A stretch of 44,838 nucleotides of DNA from JBAXTZ01 sp041666525 (GCA_041666525.1 JBAYGT010000018.1:1-44838), one strand, 5' to 3'. Positions 15,795-24,595 are shown, numbered from the stretch's first letter. Numbers and translations: made by a program. The notes: generated from the letters alone by a model not told the origin.

Positions 15795-17204
15795 ATGTTG
15801 AATATTAAGAAAACATTGATTATTGTTGTTTATTTATTGATGCTGGTCAGTTTATGTCAGGCGGCTGATTTTGCGCCGCTTGTTTACTATCCAGCCCCGC
15901 TTAATAATCTTGTGACAGTGCCGGAGTTCCCTGATGTTACCTGGAGCATGAAGCAACCGGATTATTGGATTGATAAAACCATTAGTCCGCGGACGCTCAT
16001 GTTTGATGATGCACAAATCAAGTTATTAAATGCAAAACTACGGGCTGACAAAGATGCCTATCTCGCGGATTTTGATAAATATCCGACGCAAATCAGTGGT
16101 TCCAAGCTGCAGGCGTTGGTAAAGCGGATGAGCATTCCGTCTGAATTAAAATATGTAGAGGGTAAACGGGTAAGTTACGATTACTACAAGGCGCTGGATT
16201 ATAATCGCAATCTTGATAATATTAAAAATCCGGTAGTGATAAAATATGGGTTCACTGTGCGTCAGACTGACATGCGTGCTCAACCGACCGCCGACCGGAT
16301 TTATAATAATGCTGCTAACGATCTGCTAGACCGGTTTCAGGAAACCCGTCTGGATCCGGCTGAACCTGTCATAGTATTGCATACCAGCCGTGATGGCAAG
16401 TGGTACTTTGTGCAGAGTTTTTGTTATGCGGCATGGGTAAAAGTCAATGATATAGCGATTGCGGCTAATCGCTATGATTGGGATGATTTTCGGACAAAGA
16501 AATTTTTGTCAATAAAAATACCTAATTTTTGTCTCAAAAACACTGTGACTGGTGAATTACTCGTGTGGGAAATGGGCGCCAAGTTGTTTTTGAGTGATAA
16601 TCAATCAGTAGCGGTTAATTCAGAACCCGGAGCGCTGCAGCGTGAATATTATGTGGTGGTGCTCCCGGCCCGGGATAAAAATGGGGCATTATATTTTGAA
16701 CGAGTTTTACTGGATAAAACCACCGAAGGTATTCGTGAAGGATTTTTGCCCTGCAGTTATCAAAACATTCTGTATCAGGCGTTCAAAATGTATGGTATGA
16801 AATTTGGCTGGGGCGGATTGTATGATAGTGTGGATTGTTCATCGTTCGCGCAAAACGTGTACCGCAGCTTTGGCATCTATATACCGCGAAATAGCGGCCA
16901 GCAGTCAAGAATGCCGGTTACAACGAAAGAATTTTACGGTATCGGCGGCCAGCGGTATGAAGAATTATCTGAGGTGAAGCCTGGCTCGATTCTTTATATG
17001 CCGGGACACGTCATGATTTATCTGGGCGAGGACAAAGGTAAGCACTATATCATTCACGCGTTTTCATCTTTCGGAGTGCTCGACAAAAAGCGTGGTATTG
17101 AAGAAAACCCGGTGTACGCTGTTGCAGTAACCAGTATGAATATTTACCGGATGAGTGGCCGGACGTTTCAGGACGCCATAAATGTCGGTAAGACGATCCA
17201 GTAA
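15795..17204 (+). CDS. Secreted SH3/NlpC-P60 peptidoglycan endopeptidase
   Basis: 469 residues from ATG 15795 behind GGGAGA. Residues 1-~24 are a signal peptide (TLIIVVYLLMLVSLCQAA). A long N-terminal stabilising region and two SH3b-like modules follow (VRQTDMRAQPTADRIYN; RDGKWYFVQSFCYAAWVK). The C-terminal NlpC/P60 papain-like domain has the catalytic Cys in DSVDCSSFAQNVYRSFGI, the His in PGHVMIYLG and the supporting HYIIHAFSS. This is the layout of gamma-D-glutamyl-diamino-acid peptidases that trim wall stem peptides. It occupies the slot where gyrA commonly follows gyrB. Confidence 0.9.
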   Translation: MLNIKKTLIIVVYLLMLVSLCQAADFAPLVYYPAPLNNLVTVPEFPDVTWSMKQPDYWIDKTISPRTLMFDDAQIKLLNAKLRADKDAYLADFDKYPTQISGSKLQALVKRMSIPSELKYVEGKRVSYDYYKALDYNRNLDNIKNPVVIKYGFTVRQTDMRAQPTADRIYNNAANDLLDRFQETRLDPAEPVIVLHTSRDGKWYFVQSFCYAAWVKVNDIAIAANRYDWDDFRTKKFLSIKIPNFCLKNTVTGELLVWEMGAKLFLSDNQSVAVNSEPGALQREYYVVVLPARDKNGALYFERVLLDKTTEGIREGFLPCSYQNILYQAFKMYGMKFGWGGLYDSVDCSSFAQNVYRSFGIYIPRNSGQQSRMPVTTKEFYGIGGQRYEELSEVKPGSILYMPGHVMIYLGEDKGKHYIIHAFSSFGVLDKKRGIEENPVYAVAVTSMNIYRMSGRTFQDAINVGKTIQ

Positions 17205-17233
17205 ATAATTAATGTTGTTTAAAATGAAAATAG

Positions 17234-17261
17234 TTGCGTAAATTTTACAAAATGTTATAAT
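17234..17261 (+). promoter_or_regulatory. Probable promoter of the speD leader
   Basis: TTGCGT (17234-17239) and a consensus TATAAT (17256-17261) are spaced 16 bp. The predicted start near 17268 gives about 300 nt of untranslated leader before speD. Confidence 0.5.
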
Positions 17262-17273
17262 ATCATTCTGCGA

Positions 17274-17570
17274 TTCTGTTTTGTGCGCCGTATTATCACA
17301 AAAACAGAAAACTGAAATAATTTAACATGAATATTTTTGTTTTTGATTTTCAAACAAATATTCATCAGAGGGGGTTGTAGTTATATGAGCAGCAGAACAA
17401 ATGAATGCTCAAGGAAAAAACCTTGCTTTGCTGTGTTTGGGCAAGTCGGAAGAGAATAGTAATGTTGAATTAATTATCGATAGCCTTGATTAACTATTCT
17501 TTTCGTGACTAGTCATGTTACCCGCAAGCAGTTTGTGAGTAACGTAATGAAAACGAGGAGGGGTTATCTA
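17274..17570 (+). promoter_or_regulatory. Long structured 5' leader of speD (putative regulatory RNA)
   Basis: Two strong hairpins lie in series: 17274-17309 (TTCTGTTTTGTG with CACAAAAACAGAA) and 17328-17364 (TGAATATTTTTGTTT with AAACAAATATTCA). A 24-codon reading frame with its own GAGGGGG follows. A small CAAGG/CCTTG hairpin lies inside that frame (17410-17425), and a GAATAGT/ACTATTC stem (17454-17499) is followed by TTTT. The CAAGG at 17410 could instead pair with CCTTG at 17484, so mutually exclusive folds are possible. I do not recognise it as a named riboswitch. Confidence 0.5.
17385..17459 (+). CDS. 24-residue leader peptide upstream of speD
   Basis: ATG 17385 to TAG 17457-17459 encodes MSSRTNECSRKKPCF then AVFGQVGRE. 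GAGGGGG lies ten bases upstream of the ATG, in an otherwise untranslated leader. Its coding sequence contains one arm of two alternative hairpins, and the stop overlaps the base of a terminator-like stem, which is the arrangement expected of translation-coupled attenuation. It may be a chance frame; translation is not proven. Confidence 0.4.
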   Translation: MSSRTNECSRKKPCFAVFGQVGRE

Positions 17571-17927
17571 TTGAAACCTATAGGAACACATTTTCTGATT
17601 GATATGTACGGTTGCTCGTTTGAGAAACTGAATAATTTGGCAGATGCCAAACAAGTTATTATTGATGCCGTGAAAAGCGCGGGTATGACATTTTTGGAAT
17701 TTTCGTCGTTTAAGTTTGAGCCACAGGGTTTTACCGCGGTGGCGTTGTTGGCAGAAAGCCATCTTAGCATTCATACTTACCCGGAAAGCGGGTACGCGGC
17801 AATTGATGTGTTTACTTGCGGCGATGCCAGTAAACCGGAACGGGCAGTCGAAGTACTGACGAAGTTTTTTACACCACAGGGAGTGGATACACACGTGGCT
17901 TCACGCGGTTATATTCAACCGGTATAA
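17571..17927 (+). CDS. speD: S-adenosylmethionine decarboxylase proenzyme
   Basis: 118 residues from TTG 17571, chosen because GAGGAGGGG lies just upstream; a GTG at 17505 would add residues absent from the family. The prokaryotic single-chain form is seen: GTHFLIDMYGC at the N-terminus and AESHLSIHTYPESGYAAIDVFTCGD. The Ser after the Glu in AESHLS becomes the pyruvoyl group on self-cleavage. The enzyme makes decarboxylated SAM, the aminopropyl donor for SpeE next door. A terminator-like hairpin between the two genes may set their expression ratio. Confidence 0.95.
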   Translation: MKPIGTHFLIDMYGCSFEKLNNLADAKQVIIDAVKSAGMTFLEFSSFKFEPQGFTAVALLAESHLSIHTYPESGYAAIDVFTCGDASKPERAVEVLTKFFTPQGVDTHVASRGYIQPV

Positions 17928-17935
17928 TATGAGCA

Positions 17936-17962
17936 AAACTCCCGCTGTGAGGCGGGAGTTTT
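17936..17962 (+). terminator. Terminator-like hairpin between speD and speE
   Basis: AAACTCCCGC (17936-17945) pairs with GCGGGAGTTT (17952-17961), followed by a short T-rich stretch. It probably reduces rather than abolishes read-through into speE, since no separate speE promoter is obvious. Confidence 0.8.
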
Positions 17963-17981
17963 AGTAATTTGGAGTATGAGT

Positions 17982-18821
17982 ATGAATCAATGGTTAAGCG
18001 AAAAGCAAACTGATAATTTACAACTTGGCACTAAAATTATCAATGAATTGTTCAGCGACAAGTCGTTGTTTCAAGATGTTGCGGTGGTTGAGTCTGCAGA
18101 ATTTGGCCGGATGCTGGTATTAGACGGAATTTTTCAGACGTCGCTGAAAGACGAATTTGTCTATCATGAAATGATAGTCCATGTTCCGCTGCTTACCCAC
18201 CCGAAGCCCAAAAAAGTTCTGATAATCGGCGGCGGCGATGGCGGTTCGGCGCGGGAAGCGTTGAAACACCAATCAATTGAGCAACTGGATATGGTCGAGA
18301 TTGACGGCATGGTGGTCGATGTCTGCAAGCAGTATCTGCCGGAAATTGCCGCGGCGTTGATCAACGCTGATGAACGGTTCAATTTGATTATTGGCGACGG
18401 TATTGCGCATGTTGTTGCGCATAAAAATTACTACGATGTTATTATTGTGGATTGTTCTGATCCGGTTGGTCCCGGTGAGGGGTTATTTACCACTGCGTTT
18501 TATCAGTCATTGCAGGCGGCGCTAGCGCCGGACGGGTTGTTTGTTCAACAGACTGAGTCACCTTGGTACCACCAGCAGCTAATCCGCTATATTCACAGAG
18601 AAATTAAAACAATTTTTCCGGTAACAAAAATGTATTTAGCGCACATTCCGCTGTACCCGGGCGGTATGCATTCATTTATTATCGGCAGCAAACAGTATGA
18701 TCCGGCTGCGGCAAATACCTGCAGTTTGAACGAATTACGCCTGAGATACTTAAATTGTGCGTATTTCTCGGCAGCATTTGCGTTGCCAGAGTTTGTAAGT
18801 GAAATGCTAAAATATAGTTAG
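17982..18821 (+). CDS. speE: Spermidine synthase (polyamine aminopropyltransferase)
   Basis: 279 residues from ATG 17982, where GGAG is at proper distance; the ATG six bases upstream is too close to it. Family strings are WLSEKQTDNLQLGTKI, SAEFGRMLVLDGIFQTS, the nucleotide-binding KVLIIGGGDGGSAREALKH, VEIDGMVVDVCKQYLPE and VIIVDCSDPVGPGEGLF, which holds the catalytic Asp. It transfers aminopropyl from decarboxylated SAM to putrescine. It works in the same pathway as the preceding speD. Confidence 0.96.
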   Translation: MNQWLSEKQTDNLQLGTKIINELFSDKSLFQDVAVVESAEFGRMLVLDGIFQTSLKDEFVYHEMIVHVPLLTHPKPKKVLIIGGGDGGSAREALKHQSIEQLDMVEIDGMVVDVCKQYLPEIAAALINADERFNLIIGDGIAHVVAHKNYYDVIIVDCSDPVGPGEGLFTTAFYQSLQAALAPDGLFVQQTESPWYHQQLIRYIHREIKTIFPVTKMYLAHIPLYPGGMHSFIIGSKQYDPAAANTCSLNELRLRYLNCAYFSAAFALPEFVSEMLKYS

Positions 18822-18845
18822 CAATCATTTTGTAAGAAGTTTTAT

Positions 18846-18942
18846 TTGACTTGTTTATAAATAATAGTTAAAATGATACCGAAGTTGTTCAACAATAATT
18901 TCTCGAAAAGTGTCGTCCACAGAAGTGGAACGGCATTTTTTT
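18846..18942 (+). ncRNA. Candidate orphan small RNA (promoter plus terminator)
   Basis: TTGACT (18846-18851) and TAAAAT (18869-18874) are separated by exactly 17 bp. A start near 18881 would give about 60 nt, ending in hairpin 18911-18935 (TGTCGTCCAC with GTGGAACGGCA, one bulge) followed by seven T. No reading frame with a ribosome-binding site lies inside. The hairpin may also terminate speE, and its 3' end abuts the convergent methyltransferase gene. So either it is a genuine small RNA, or the promoter is fortuitous and only the terminator is used. Confidence 0.45.
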
Positions 18943-18946
18943 CGTT

Positions 18947-19684
18947 TTATCGGATAGTTTTCCGGCCGTATATTACAGCTTGATTTAGGCTGGCCTTATA
19001 AGGGTTGTCGTACTCCGGGCAAATTCGCGAATAGTTGCTGCTGAAAAACTTGGTGCTGGTCTCGGCAACTCCGCCGTCGTTTAGACCGTCAAGATAGTGT
19101 GAAAGTGGTTGAATGAGGTTGTCCAACACTATCCGGGATTCGTTGCCTAATTCAATTTTGACGGTATGCTGTAACAATTCCTGTTCCGGCTGTGCCGCCG
19201 GGTTTTCTACGGTCAAGATGTTAGTGATGATCATCATTTCGCCGCCAGGGTTGAGCAACGCCGCGATAGTTGTTAACAGTTCCCGGATGTGTACAAAATA
19301 CATCAGGCTAAAAGATGAAAAAATAAAATCAAACCTATGTTTGTTGTGTTTTTCTAAATACTCTTCAATGCCGATTTGCAATAGCAACATTCGTTGTAAG
19401 CAATTCGTTTTTTTACGCTCTGCGGCAAGCTGGTACATCGCCGGGCTTTTGTCCAGATAAACCACTTCTTTGGCGTTGCGTTCATGGAAGAGCTCAGACC
19501 ATGCGCCGTTGCCGCCACCAATATCAAGTACCCGCTTTCCTGAAAAATCTGCTGGCATCGCCGCGAGGGCGGCACTAAAATAGCTTTCTTTTTGTAAAGC
19601 ATCATCTCGTCCGGCAGCTTCAACAACAGAGTAATAAAGGCAGACCTTAGCTTCATCGTCAAAATGTCCGATTCGTTGGCTCAT
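18947..19684 (-). CDS. Class I SAM-dependent methyltransferase
   Basis: 245 residues. The Rossmann-type SAM site is clear: motif I GKRVLDIGGGNGAWSELF, motif II KEVVYLDKSPAMYQLA, then FDFIFSSFSLMYFVHIRELLTTIAALLNPGGEMMI for motifs IV-VI. It resembles Methyltransf_11/25 enzymes, which act on small molecules or lipids. No partner gene reveals the substrate. It lies upstream of nothing obviously related and converges on the speE/small RNA terminator. Confidence 0.85.
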   Translation of the reverse strand: MSQRIGHFDDEAKVCLYYSVVEAAGRDDALQKESYFSAALAAMPADFSGKRVLDIGGGNGAWSELFHERNAKEVVYLDKSPAMYQLAAERKKTNCLQRMLLLQIGIEEYLEKHNKHRFDFIFSSFSLMYFVHIRELLTTIAALLNPGGEMMIITNILTVENPAAQPEQELLQHTVKIELGNESRIVLDNLIQPLSHYLDGLNDGGVAETSTKFFSSNYSRICPEYDNPYKASLNQAVIYGRKTIR

Positions 19685-19757
19685 GTGTGATTACCCCTCA
19701 ATTTCATCCGGAGCGATTTATGTCTGTGTGCCAGACAGTTTTCGACAGCAGTGGTTT

Positions 19758-20915
19758 TCAATTCTTAGTTTGTTTTTTTTTCGGCTGTTTTTTCAAAAAC
19801 TCGTGCGCCTCTTTCAGTTTGTCTGCAATCGCCAACTGCTGCGGGCAATGATGTTCGCAAGCCCGGCAGCCGATACAGGCGTCGGCTTTTACTGCAAGCG
19901 AGTCATAGTTTTCTCTGGCTTCGGCAACTTGTTTACCCAAAATCGGATTCTTGGCGACGTTGTAAATTGAGAAAATCTCGGGTATATCAATCTTCATCGG
20001 ACAGATGATGCAGTAGCGGCAAGCGGTGCAGTGAACAGCGTTGCGTTGTTTCATAACAGACTGGGCTGCTTCCAGCGCGTGTTGCTCTGGTATGGTAAGG
20101 GTGCCGATACCAGACCGCCCGGCGTACTGAATGTTATCTTGTACTTGCTGCAGATTATTCATGCCGCTTAGCACAACGGATATCTCCGGTTTATTCCATA
20201 GCCAGCGGAGCGCTGTTTCGACCTGTGAACTACCATCGGAAAAGCAGTTGGCGGTGGCGCGCAGTGTGGCAAGTGTGCCGCCGAGTAGTGGTTCCATAAC
20301 CACTACCGGTATCCCTTTGGCGTGAGCATAATTTACGCCGTTGGTTCCCGCTTGCACTGTCTCATTCATATAATTATACTGCAGTTGACAAAATTCCCAG
20401 TCAAAACTGTCGATAATATCTTTGAATACTGTATAGCCGTCATGAAACGAAAAACCGATATGTTTGATGAATCCCTGCTGTTTTTTGTCTGCCAGCCACT
20501 CCAGCGCTTTGAACTTCAGCGCATCTTCCCAGTTTTCGCTGTTCAATCCATGCAGCAAATAGAAATCAATGTACGAAGTGTCCAGGCGTTTAAGTTGCAC
20601 TGCAAACAGTTTGTCCAAATCCTGTGGTTTTTTTGCCAGCCAAATCGGCATTTTATCGGCGAGGTAAACTTTTTCCCGGTAGCCGTTTTTCAATGACTGA
20701 CCGACAGTTTCTTCGCTTTCGCCGTTATTATAAATATAAGCAGTGTCCACATAATTGACGCCTTGATCGTAGGCGTAGCGCAATAGCTGTACGGCATTTT
20801 TTTCATCAATATTCTGACTGGTCTTTGCCGCGCCGGGCTCCGGCATAAACCGCATTGCGCCAAAGCCGAGACAAGATATTTTTTTACCGGTCTTTCCGAA
20901 GTCTACATAGCGCAT
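19758..20915 (-). CDS. Aldo/keto reductase with C-terminal 2[4Fe-4S] domain
   Basis: 385 residues from ATG 20915, where AAAGGAG is well placed; the frame stays open further upstream without support. The TIM-barrel part shows MRYVDFGKTGKKISCLGFG, the catalytic Asp/Tyr region VNYVDTAYIYNNGESEE, DFYLLHGL and ISVVLSGMNNLQQVQDN for cofactor binding. The C-terminus has two ferredoxin-like cysteine groups, CTACRYCIICP and CIGCRACEHHCPQ. This is the anaerobe-type fusion in which NAD(P)H chemistry may be linked to ferredoxin. The substrate is unknown. Confidence 0.92.
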   Translation of the reverse strand: MRYVDFGKTGKKISCLGFGAMRFMPEPGAAKTSQNIDEKNAVQLLRYAYDQGVNYVDTAYIYNNGESEETVGQSLKNGYREKVYLADKMPIWLAKKPQDLDKLFAVQLKRLDTSYIDFYLLHGLNSENWEDALKFKALEWLADKKQQGFIKHIGFSFHDGYTVFKDIIDSFDWEFCQLQYNYMNETVQAGTNGVNYAHAKGIPVVVMEPLLGGTLATLRATANCFSDGSSQVETALRWLWNKPEISVVLSGMNNLQQVQDNIQYAGRSGIGTLTIPEQHALEAAQSVMKQRNAVHCTACRYCIICPMKIDIPEIFSIYNVAKNPILGKQVAEARENYDSLAVKADACIGCRACEHHCPQQLAIADKLKEAHEFLKKQPKKKQTKN

Positions 20916-20972
20916 ATTATCCAGCTCCTTTATTATAATGTGATTATTAGGGAAAGACAAAACATAACTACT

Positions 20973-21817
20973 TTAATCAAAAAACTGTTCATCTTCGATA
21001 ATTATCTCGGTCAGCTCTTCTTCGCCGGTGTAGAAGTTACTCTCATTTTTCAACCAGTCCACCGCCATCAAAAACCGGGTATTCCAGGCAGCTTCGCTGT
21101 GCGCGGTGTTAACCGTGTCTAGCACTAGAACACTGGGCATGCCGGATTTTTTCTTCATCAATTGTGCCAGCTTCTCTGCGCGCCTGACGAAGCCGTCATC
21201 GTCCAGTTCCTCACATTCTTGTGAAGAGCCTTCACCGGTGCCGAAGTCGAAATATAGCTTGCAGGGTTTGGGAAACTTCAGTTGTTCGACCATTTTTATG
21301 GTTTTGTCATAGTCTACTTCGACTGCCGGCGAAAAAAAGTAAAGCTGCGAATCAGGTCCTGATGGTTGGCAATAAATTCCAGCAAGATCGTAGCGCCCAG
21401 TGAGCTGCCGCCAAAACCGGTGCGTTCCCGTTGCAAGGACACCCGGAAATTGCGGCAAATGAACGGATAAATTGTCTCACGCCAATCCAGCGCGTAAGCC
21501 CGGCCTTTTTTCCAGGGCAGGTATTCGTCGAGCCTTTCTTCGCCGCCGTTATCAATGCCGACAATGATTTGGGTTCGACCGGTTTCAGTATAGTATTCAT
21601 CCAGCCGTTCATCCAGTTTCCAGTTGCCGATGCCGGAGTCATCAAACAGGTTTTGCCCGTCGTTCATGTACATTACCGGAAACCGCAGTTTTTTGTTGGT
21701 ATAGTAGTTCGGTGGCAGATATATCCAGATGTTACGCTTGCAGCCGAGGTGCGGTAGAAACAGATTTTCTTCGATTAATACTTTACTGCCGGAATTGTTT
21801 TTCTTAAATAATTTCAT
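20973..21817 (-). pseudogene. Esterase D-like alpha/beta hydrolase, frameshifted at a T7 run
   Basis: Two adjacent minus-strand frames make one esterase. The first (21314-21817, starting MKLFKKNNSGSKVLIEEN behind GGAGAATTA) contains NIWIYLPPNYY, FPVMYMNDGQNLFD and the nucleophile elbow GFGGSSLGA, then ends prematurely after FTFF. The second (from about 21338 down to 20973) continues SPAVEVDYDKTIKM to MAVDWLKNESNFYTGEEE. The join is at seven T on the coding strand (21332-21338). One extra T, or a -1 slip at the in-frame heptamer T TTT TTT, restores FTFFSPAVEV. This may be a real inactivation, phase variation, programmed slippage or a sequencing error. Confidence 0.8.
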
Positions 21818-21882
21818 TAATTCTCCATAATCATGCTGCGTAAAACCCCCCCTAACAAACTTATTGCATAATGTTTAAATAA

Positions 21883-21898
21883 TGTTTCACGTGAAACA
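21883..21898. promoter_or_regulatory. parS: parS site 1 (ParB-binding)
   Basis: TGTTTCACGTGAAACA is an exact match to the bacterial parS consensus. It is the centre of a 40-bp perfect palindrome (21871-21910) that adds AATAA/TTATT and TTTAAAC-type arms. It lies in the gap between the esterase and flavoprotein genes, about 15 kb from parB. Confidence 0.95.
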
Positions 21899-21921
21899 TT
21901 ATTTAAACATCGTGTAAAATG

Positions 21922-22554
21922 TTAGCGGATCATATTTGTCAGAATTTCGCGGTTGTTTACTGGTGCCGGTATGCTGTTTTTCGCAGCGTCGATACATTTT
22001 ATCAACCAGGCCATATTTTTTCCAAGGTTATGCATTGTCTGCAACCCTTCGGCGTCTTGCAACACCTCACCCGGGTTCATGCCAAAACCGTTGTTCCAAT
22101 ACGACGAACCGACTACCACCATCTGGGTTATGGTAAAAAAATTGTTTATTGAATGAAAGGTGTGGACTGAACCGGCGCGCCGTACGGCAACAACTGCTGC
22201 GGCAACTTTGCGCTGGAGAATATTATTAGCGCAGGCGACCATGCTCACCCGGTCAATGAAGGCTTTAGTCTGAGCCGAGAGATCGGCGCAATAGACCGGC
22301 GAGCCGATGATAATTCCGTCAGCGGCAATCATTTTTTCCAGATAATTATTGACTTCATCGTTTGCAAGAATACATTTGTTGTTTTGATTTTCAAAGCATT
22401 TCATGCAACCGATGCAGCCTTGTAACTGTTTGCTGCCGACATTAATGTGTTCAGTGGTAATTCCTTGTTGCTGCAACTCGTTTAATACTGTGTCAATTAG
22501 TATTGAAGTGTTTCCGTTCTTGCGCGGGCTGCCGTTAAAAGCGATAATTTTCAT
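21922..22554 (-). CDS. Iron-sulfur flavoprotein / NAD(P)H-dependent FMN reductase family
   Basis: 210 residues. MKIIAFNGSPRKNGNTSILID is the FMN-phosphate loop, CIGCMKCFENQNNKC the probable [4Fe-4S] motif, and IIGSPVYCADLSAQTKAFIDR the isoalloxazine contact. VAAAVVAVRRAGSVHTFHSI is typical of the ISF group, as is a later YWNNGFG segment. It resembles the 5453-6007 protein in fold but is not a close duplicate. Likely cytosolic reduction or electron transfer in an anaerobe. Confidence 0.88.
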   Translation of the reverse strand: MKIIAFNGSPRKNGNTSILIDTVLNELQQQGITTEHINVGSKQLQGCIGCMKCFENQNNKCILANDEVNNYLEKMIAADGIIIGSPVYCADLSAQTKAFIDRVSMVACANNILQRKVAAAVVAVRRAGSVHTFHSINNFFTITQMVVVGSSYWNNGFGMNPGEVLQDAEGLQTMHNLGKNMAWLIKCIDAAKNSIPAPVNNREILTNMIR

Positions 22555-22569
22555 TTGGTTTCTCCAATC

Positions 22570-24528
22570 TTATTTTAGTGTAAACACTGCGCCAACCGGA
22601 CCGATAAAGCTTATATAGCTGCCTTTGGTCACTACGACCGGTTTTAGGCCATTGAACAGACTATCATAGACAATATCGCCGGTAGCGGAAGCGACTAGCA
22701 GCCGTGATTTTGCTGGCGTCTTGCAACTTAATATCAAATCATTCTCGGCGACTCGCCATTCGTTATAACCGGCTGCGCCGATGATGATTTTTTCCGAAGG
22801 GTTCAAATAATCAGTGTGAATACTGTCAGAGTATAAAAACGCAAAAACTTTCAGCCAGGGCTTGCCGTTGTTATCAAAGATTGACAGCTCGGCGGTGTCA
22901 CGGCTGTAGGGTAAATCGGAATTGGCGGTCAGTTCGCCGGTAACCCGGCACAGTGCGCCACCGACATTGATGTAGCCCGGTAAATCTTTAACCGCGATGG
23001 TTTTCAGTTCCCCGGCGCACATCAGGTCATAGTAACTTAGGTTGCGCTGCAGCCAGAGTCCGCCGTTAAATACTGTGGTATCGTAGACTGGCTGCTGCGG
23101 CGTAAGCATCTGCTCGATGACGATAGTATCCGGCAAGCCATTAAGGTAGACTAACAAATATTTGCCGGTACTGTTGCCGGAAAAGCCGAAACGGGTCGTT
23201 GCGTTTACTTCGAACAAGCCGTCTGTTTGATAAGGATAGGCTGCGGTCTCGACAAATTCACCGTCATGTAATTCGAAATATTTCAGCGTGTTGGCAGTCT
23301 GGTCAAACTGGACTTTGGCCGAACGGGTGCCGCCGCTATAATAACCTTCGTACGCTAACAGCGACTTGGGAATTGTAGCGCCGGTTAGCGGTAATGACGG
23401 CATAGTGGATTTAGTTTTTACCAGACGTTTTTCTTCAAGCAGCGCCTGCATAATTGCGGATGTGATTTTTGCCGGATTAGCCGGACCGGCAATGCTTAGA
23501 GCCACGGTAACACCTTGTTTCGGCGCAGTGTACAGTTGGGTATGGAATTGTGAGGTGCCGCCATCTTTGGCAAGCACGATAATACCTTGCGCGGAGAACT
23601 CACCTAGCGCCACGGTATCCCAACCCAGGCCAAATTGATAACTGGGTTTACCGGCGAGCACGGTGCGCGGGCCATATTGTGGTTTCTGATACTCGGCAAG
23701 GGATTGGGCATTAAGAATTTTTCCGCCCCATAGCTCATGCGCGTACAAACACAGGTCGACAGCCGTTGAAGCGATACCGCCGGAGGCCATGATGCTGACA
23801 TATTCGGCCGGCAACGCCTGTCCGTCGGCAGCGCTGTAAGTGATGGCGATGTTTTTGTTGCCGTCTTTGAAGAAACAACTGGTGTTGCTCATCTTGGCTT
23901 TGCTAAAAATCCGTTTTTGCAGAAAATCGGCAAAAGTCATACCAGAAACTTTTTCGATTACTGCCTGAGCCACGGTGAAACCATCGTTGCAGTACACGCT
24001 GACTTCACCGGGATTGGTTTTCAAACCGCTGTCGGCGAGAACAGCTAGTGTCTGACTGATATAGGCCGGATTTTCAATGCTGCCGAAACCATCCCGGCCG
24101 TTGGTGCCCGGCATGGCGGAACTGTGGTTGAGCAACATCCGTACCGTGATATTCTTATAGCGCGGGTCAGCCATTTTGAATTCCGGCAGATAGGTTGTTA
24201 CCGGCTGGTCGAGATTGATTTTTCCGTCCTCGCATAGCAGTAACATGGCGGCTGCGGTGAAAATCTTGCTGGTCGAGCCGATGTTATATTGAGTAGCGGT
24301 GTCCGCTGGAACTGAGTTCGCCCGGTCGATCATGCCAAAATTTTCCGAATAGACAATTTTGTCACCGTCCATGATCGCGACAGTTGCCGATGAGGCACCG
24401 TTACTCAGCGCCTGCCAAATTTCCGTACGGGCGGCGCTGATTGATTGTGAATAATTATCAGTGGCGTGGGCAATGTTGAATGTTAATAGGATAAATAACG
24501 TACAGCTAAGCAAAAATAATCGTTTCAC
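22570..24528 (-). CDS. Exported serine beta-lactamase-like hydrolase with C-terminal extension
   Basis: 652 residues from GTG 24528, behind ACGGAGG. A signal peptide (RLFLLSCTLFILLTFNIAHA) leads into a class C beta-lactamase/D-alanyl-D-alanine peptidase fold: catalytic STSK in TQYNIGSTSKIFTA, and YCN in VSVYCNDGFTVAQ. The last ~280 residues form a beta-rich C-terminal region with no motif I recognise. Such enzymes act on wall peptides, esters or lactams; true beta-lactamase activity should not be assumed. A second serine hydrolase, without signal peptide, lies at 40724-42238. Confidence 0.88.
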   Translation of the reverse strand: MKRLFLLSCTLFILLTFNIAHATDNYSQSISAARTEIWQALSNGASSATVAIMDGDKIVYSENFGMIDRANSVPADTATQYNIGSTSKIFTAAAMLLLCEDGKINLDQPVTTYLPEFKMADPRYKNITVRMLLNHSSAMPGTNGRDGFGSIENPAYISQTLAVLADSGLKTNPGEVSVYCNDGFTVAQAVIEKVSGMTFADFLQKRIFSKAKMSNTSCFFKDGNKNIAITYSAADGQALPAEYVSIMASGGIASTAVDLCLYAHELWGGKILNAQSLAEYQKPQYGPRTVLAGKPSYQFGLGWDTVALGEFSAQGIIVLAKDGGTSQFHTQLYTAPKQGVTVALSIAGPANPAKITSAIMQALLEEKRLVKTKSTMPSLPLTGATIPKSLLAYEGYYSGGTRSAKVQFDQTANTLKYFELHDGEFVETAAYPYQTDGLFEVNATTRFGFSGNSTGKYLLVYLNGLPDTIVIEQMLTPQQPVYDTTVFNGGLWLQRNLSYYDLMCAGELKTIAVKDLPGYINVGGALCRVTGELTANSDLPYSRDTAELSIFDNNGKPWLKVFAFLYSDSIHTDYLNPSEKIIIGAAGYNEWRVAENDLILSCKTPAKSRLLVASATGDIVYDSLFNGLKPVVVTKGSYISFIGPVGAVFTLK

Positions 24529-24595
24529 ACTAATACCTCCGTGTAAAAATGTTTTTGAATAATTTCCAAAAACTTATTAAAGATAGTTTAAATAA

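Noticed and set aside
22570..24528. Calling the serine hydrolase an antibiotic-resistance beta-lactamase
   Set aside because: The fold is shared with peptidases and esterases, and the sequence does not show substrate specificity.
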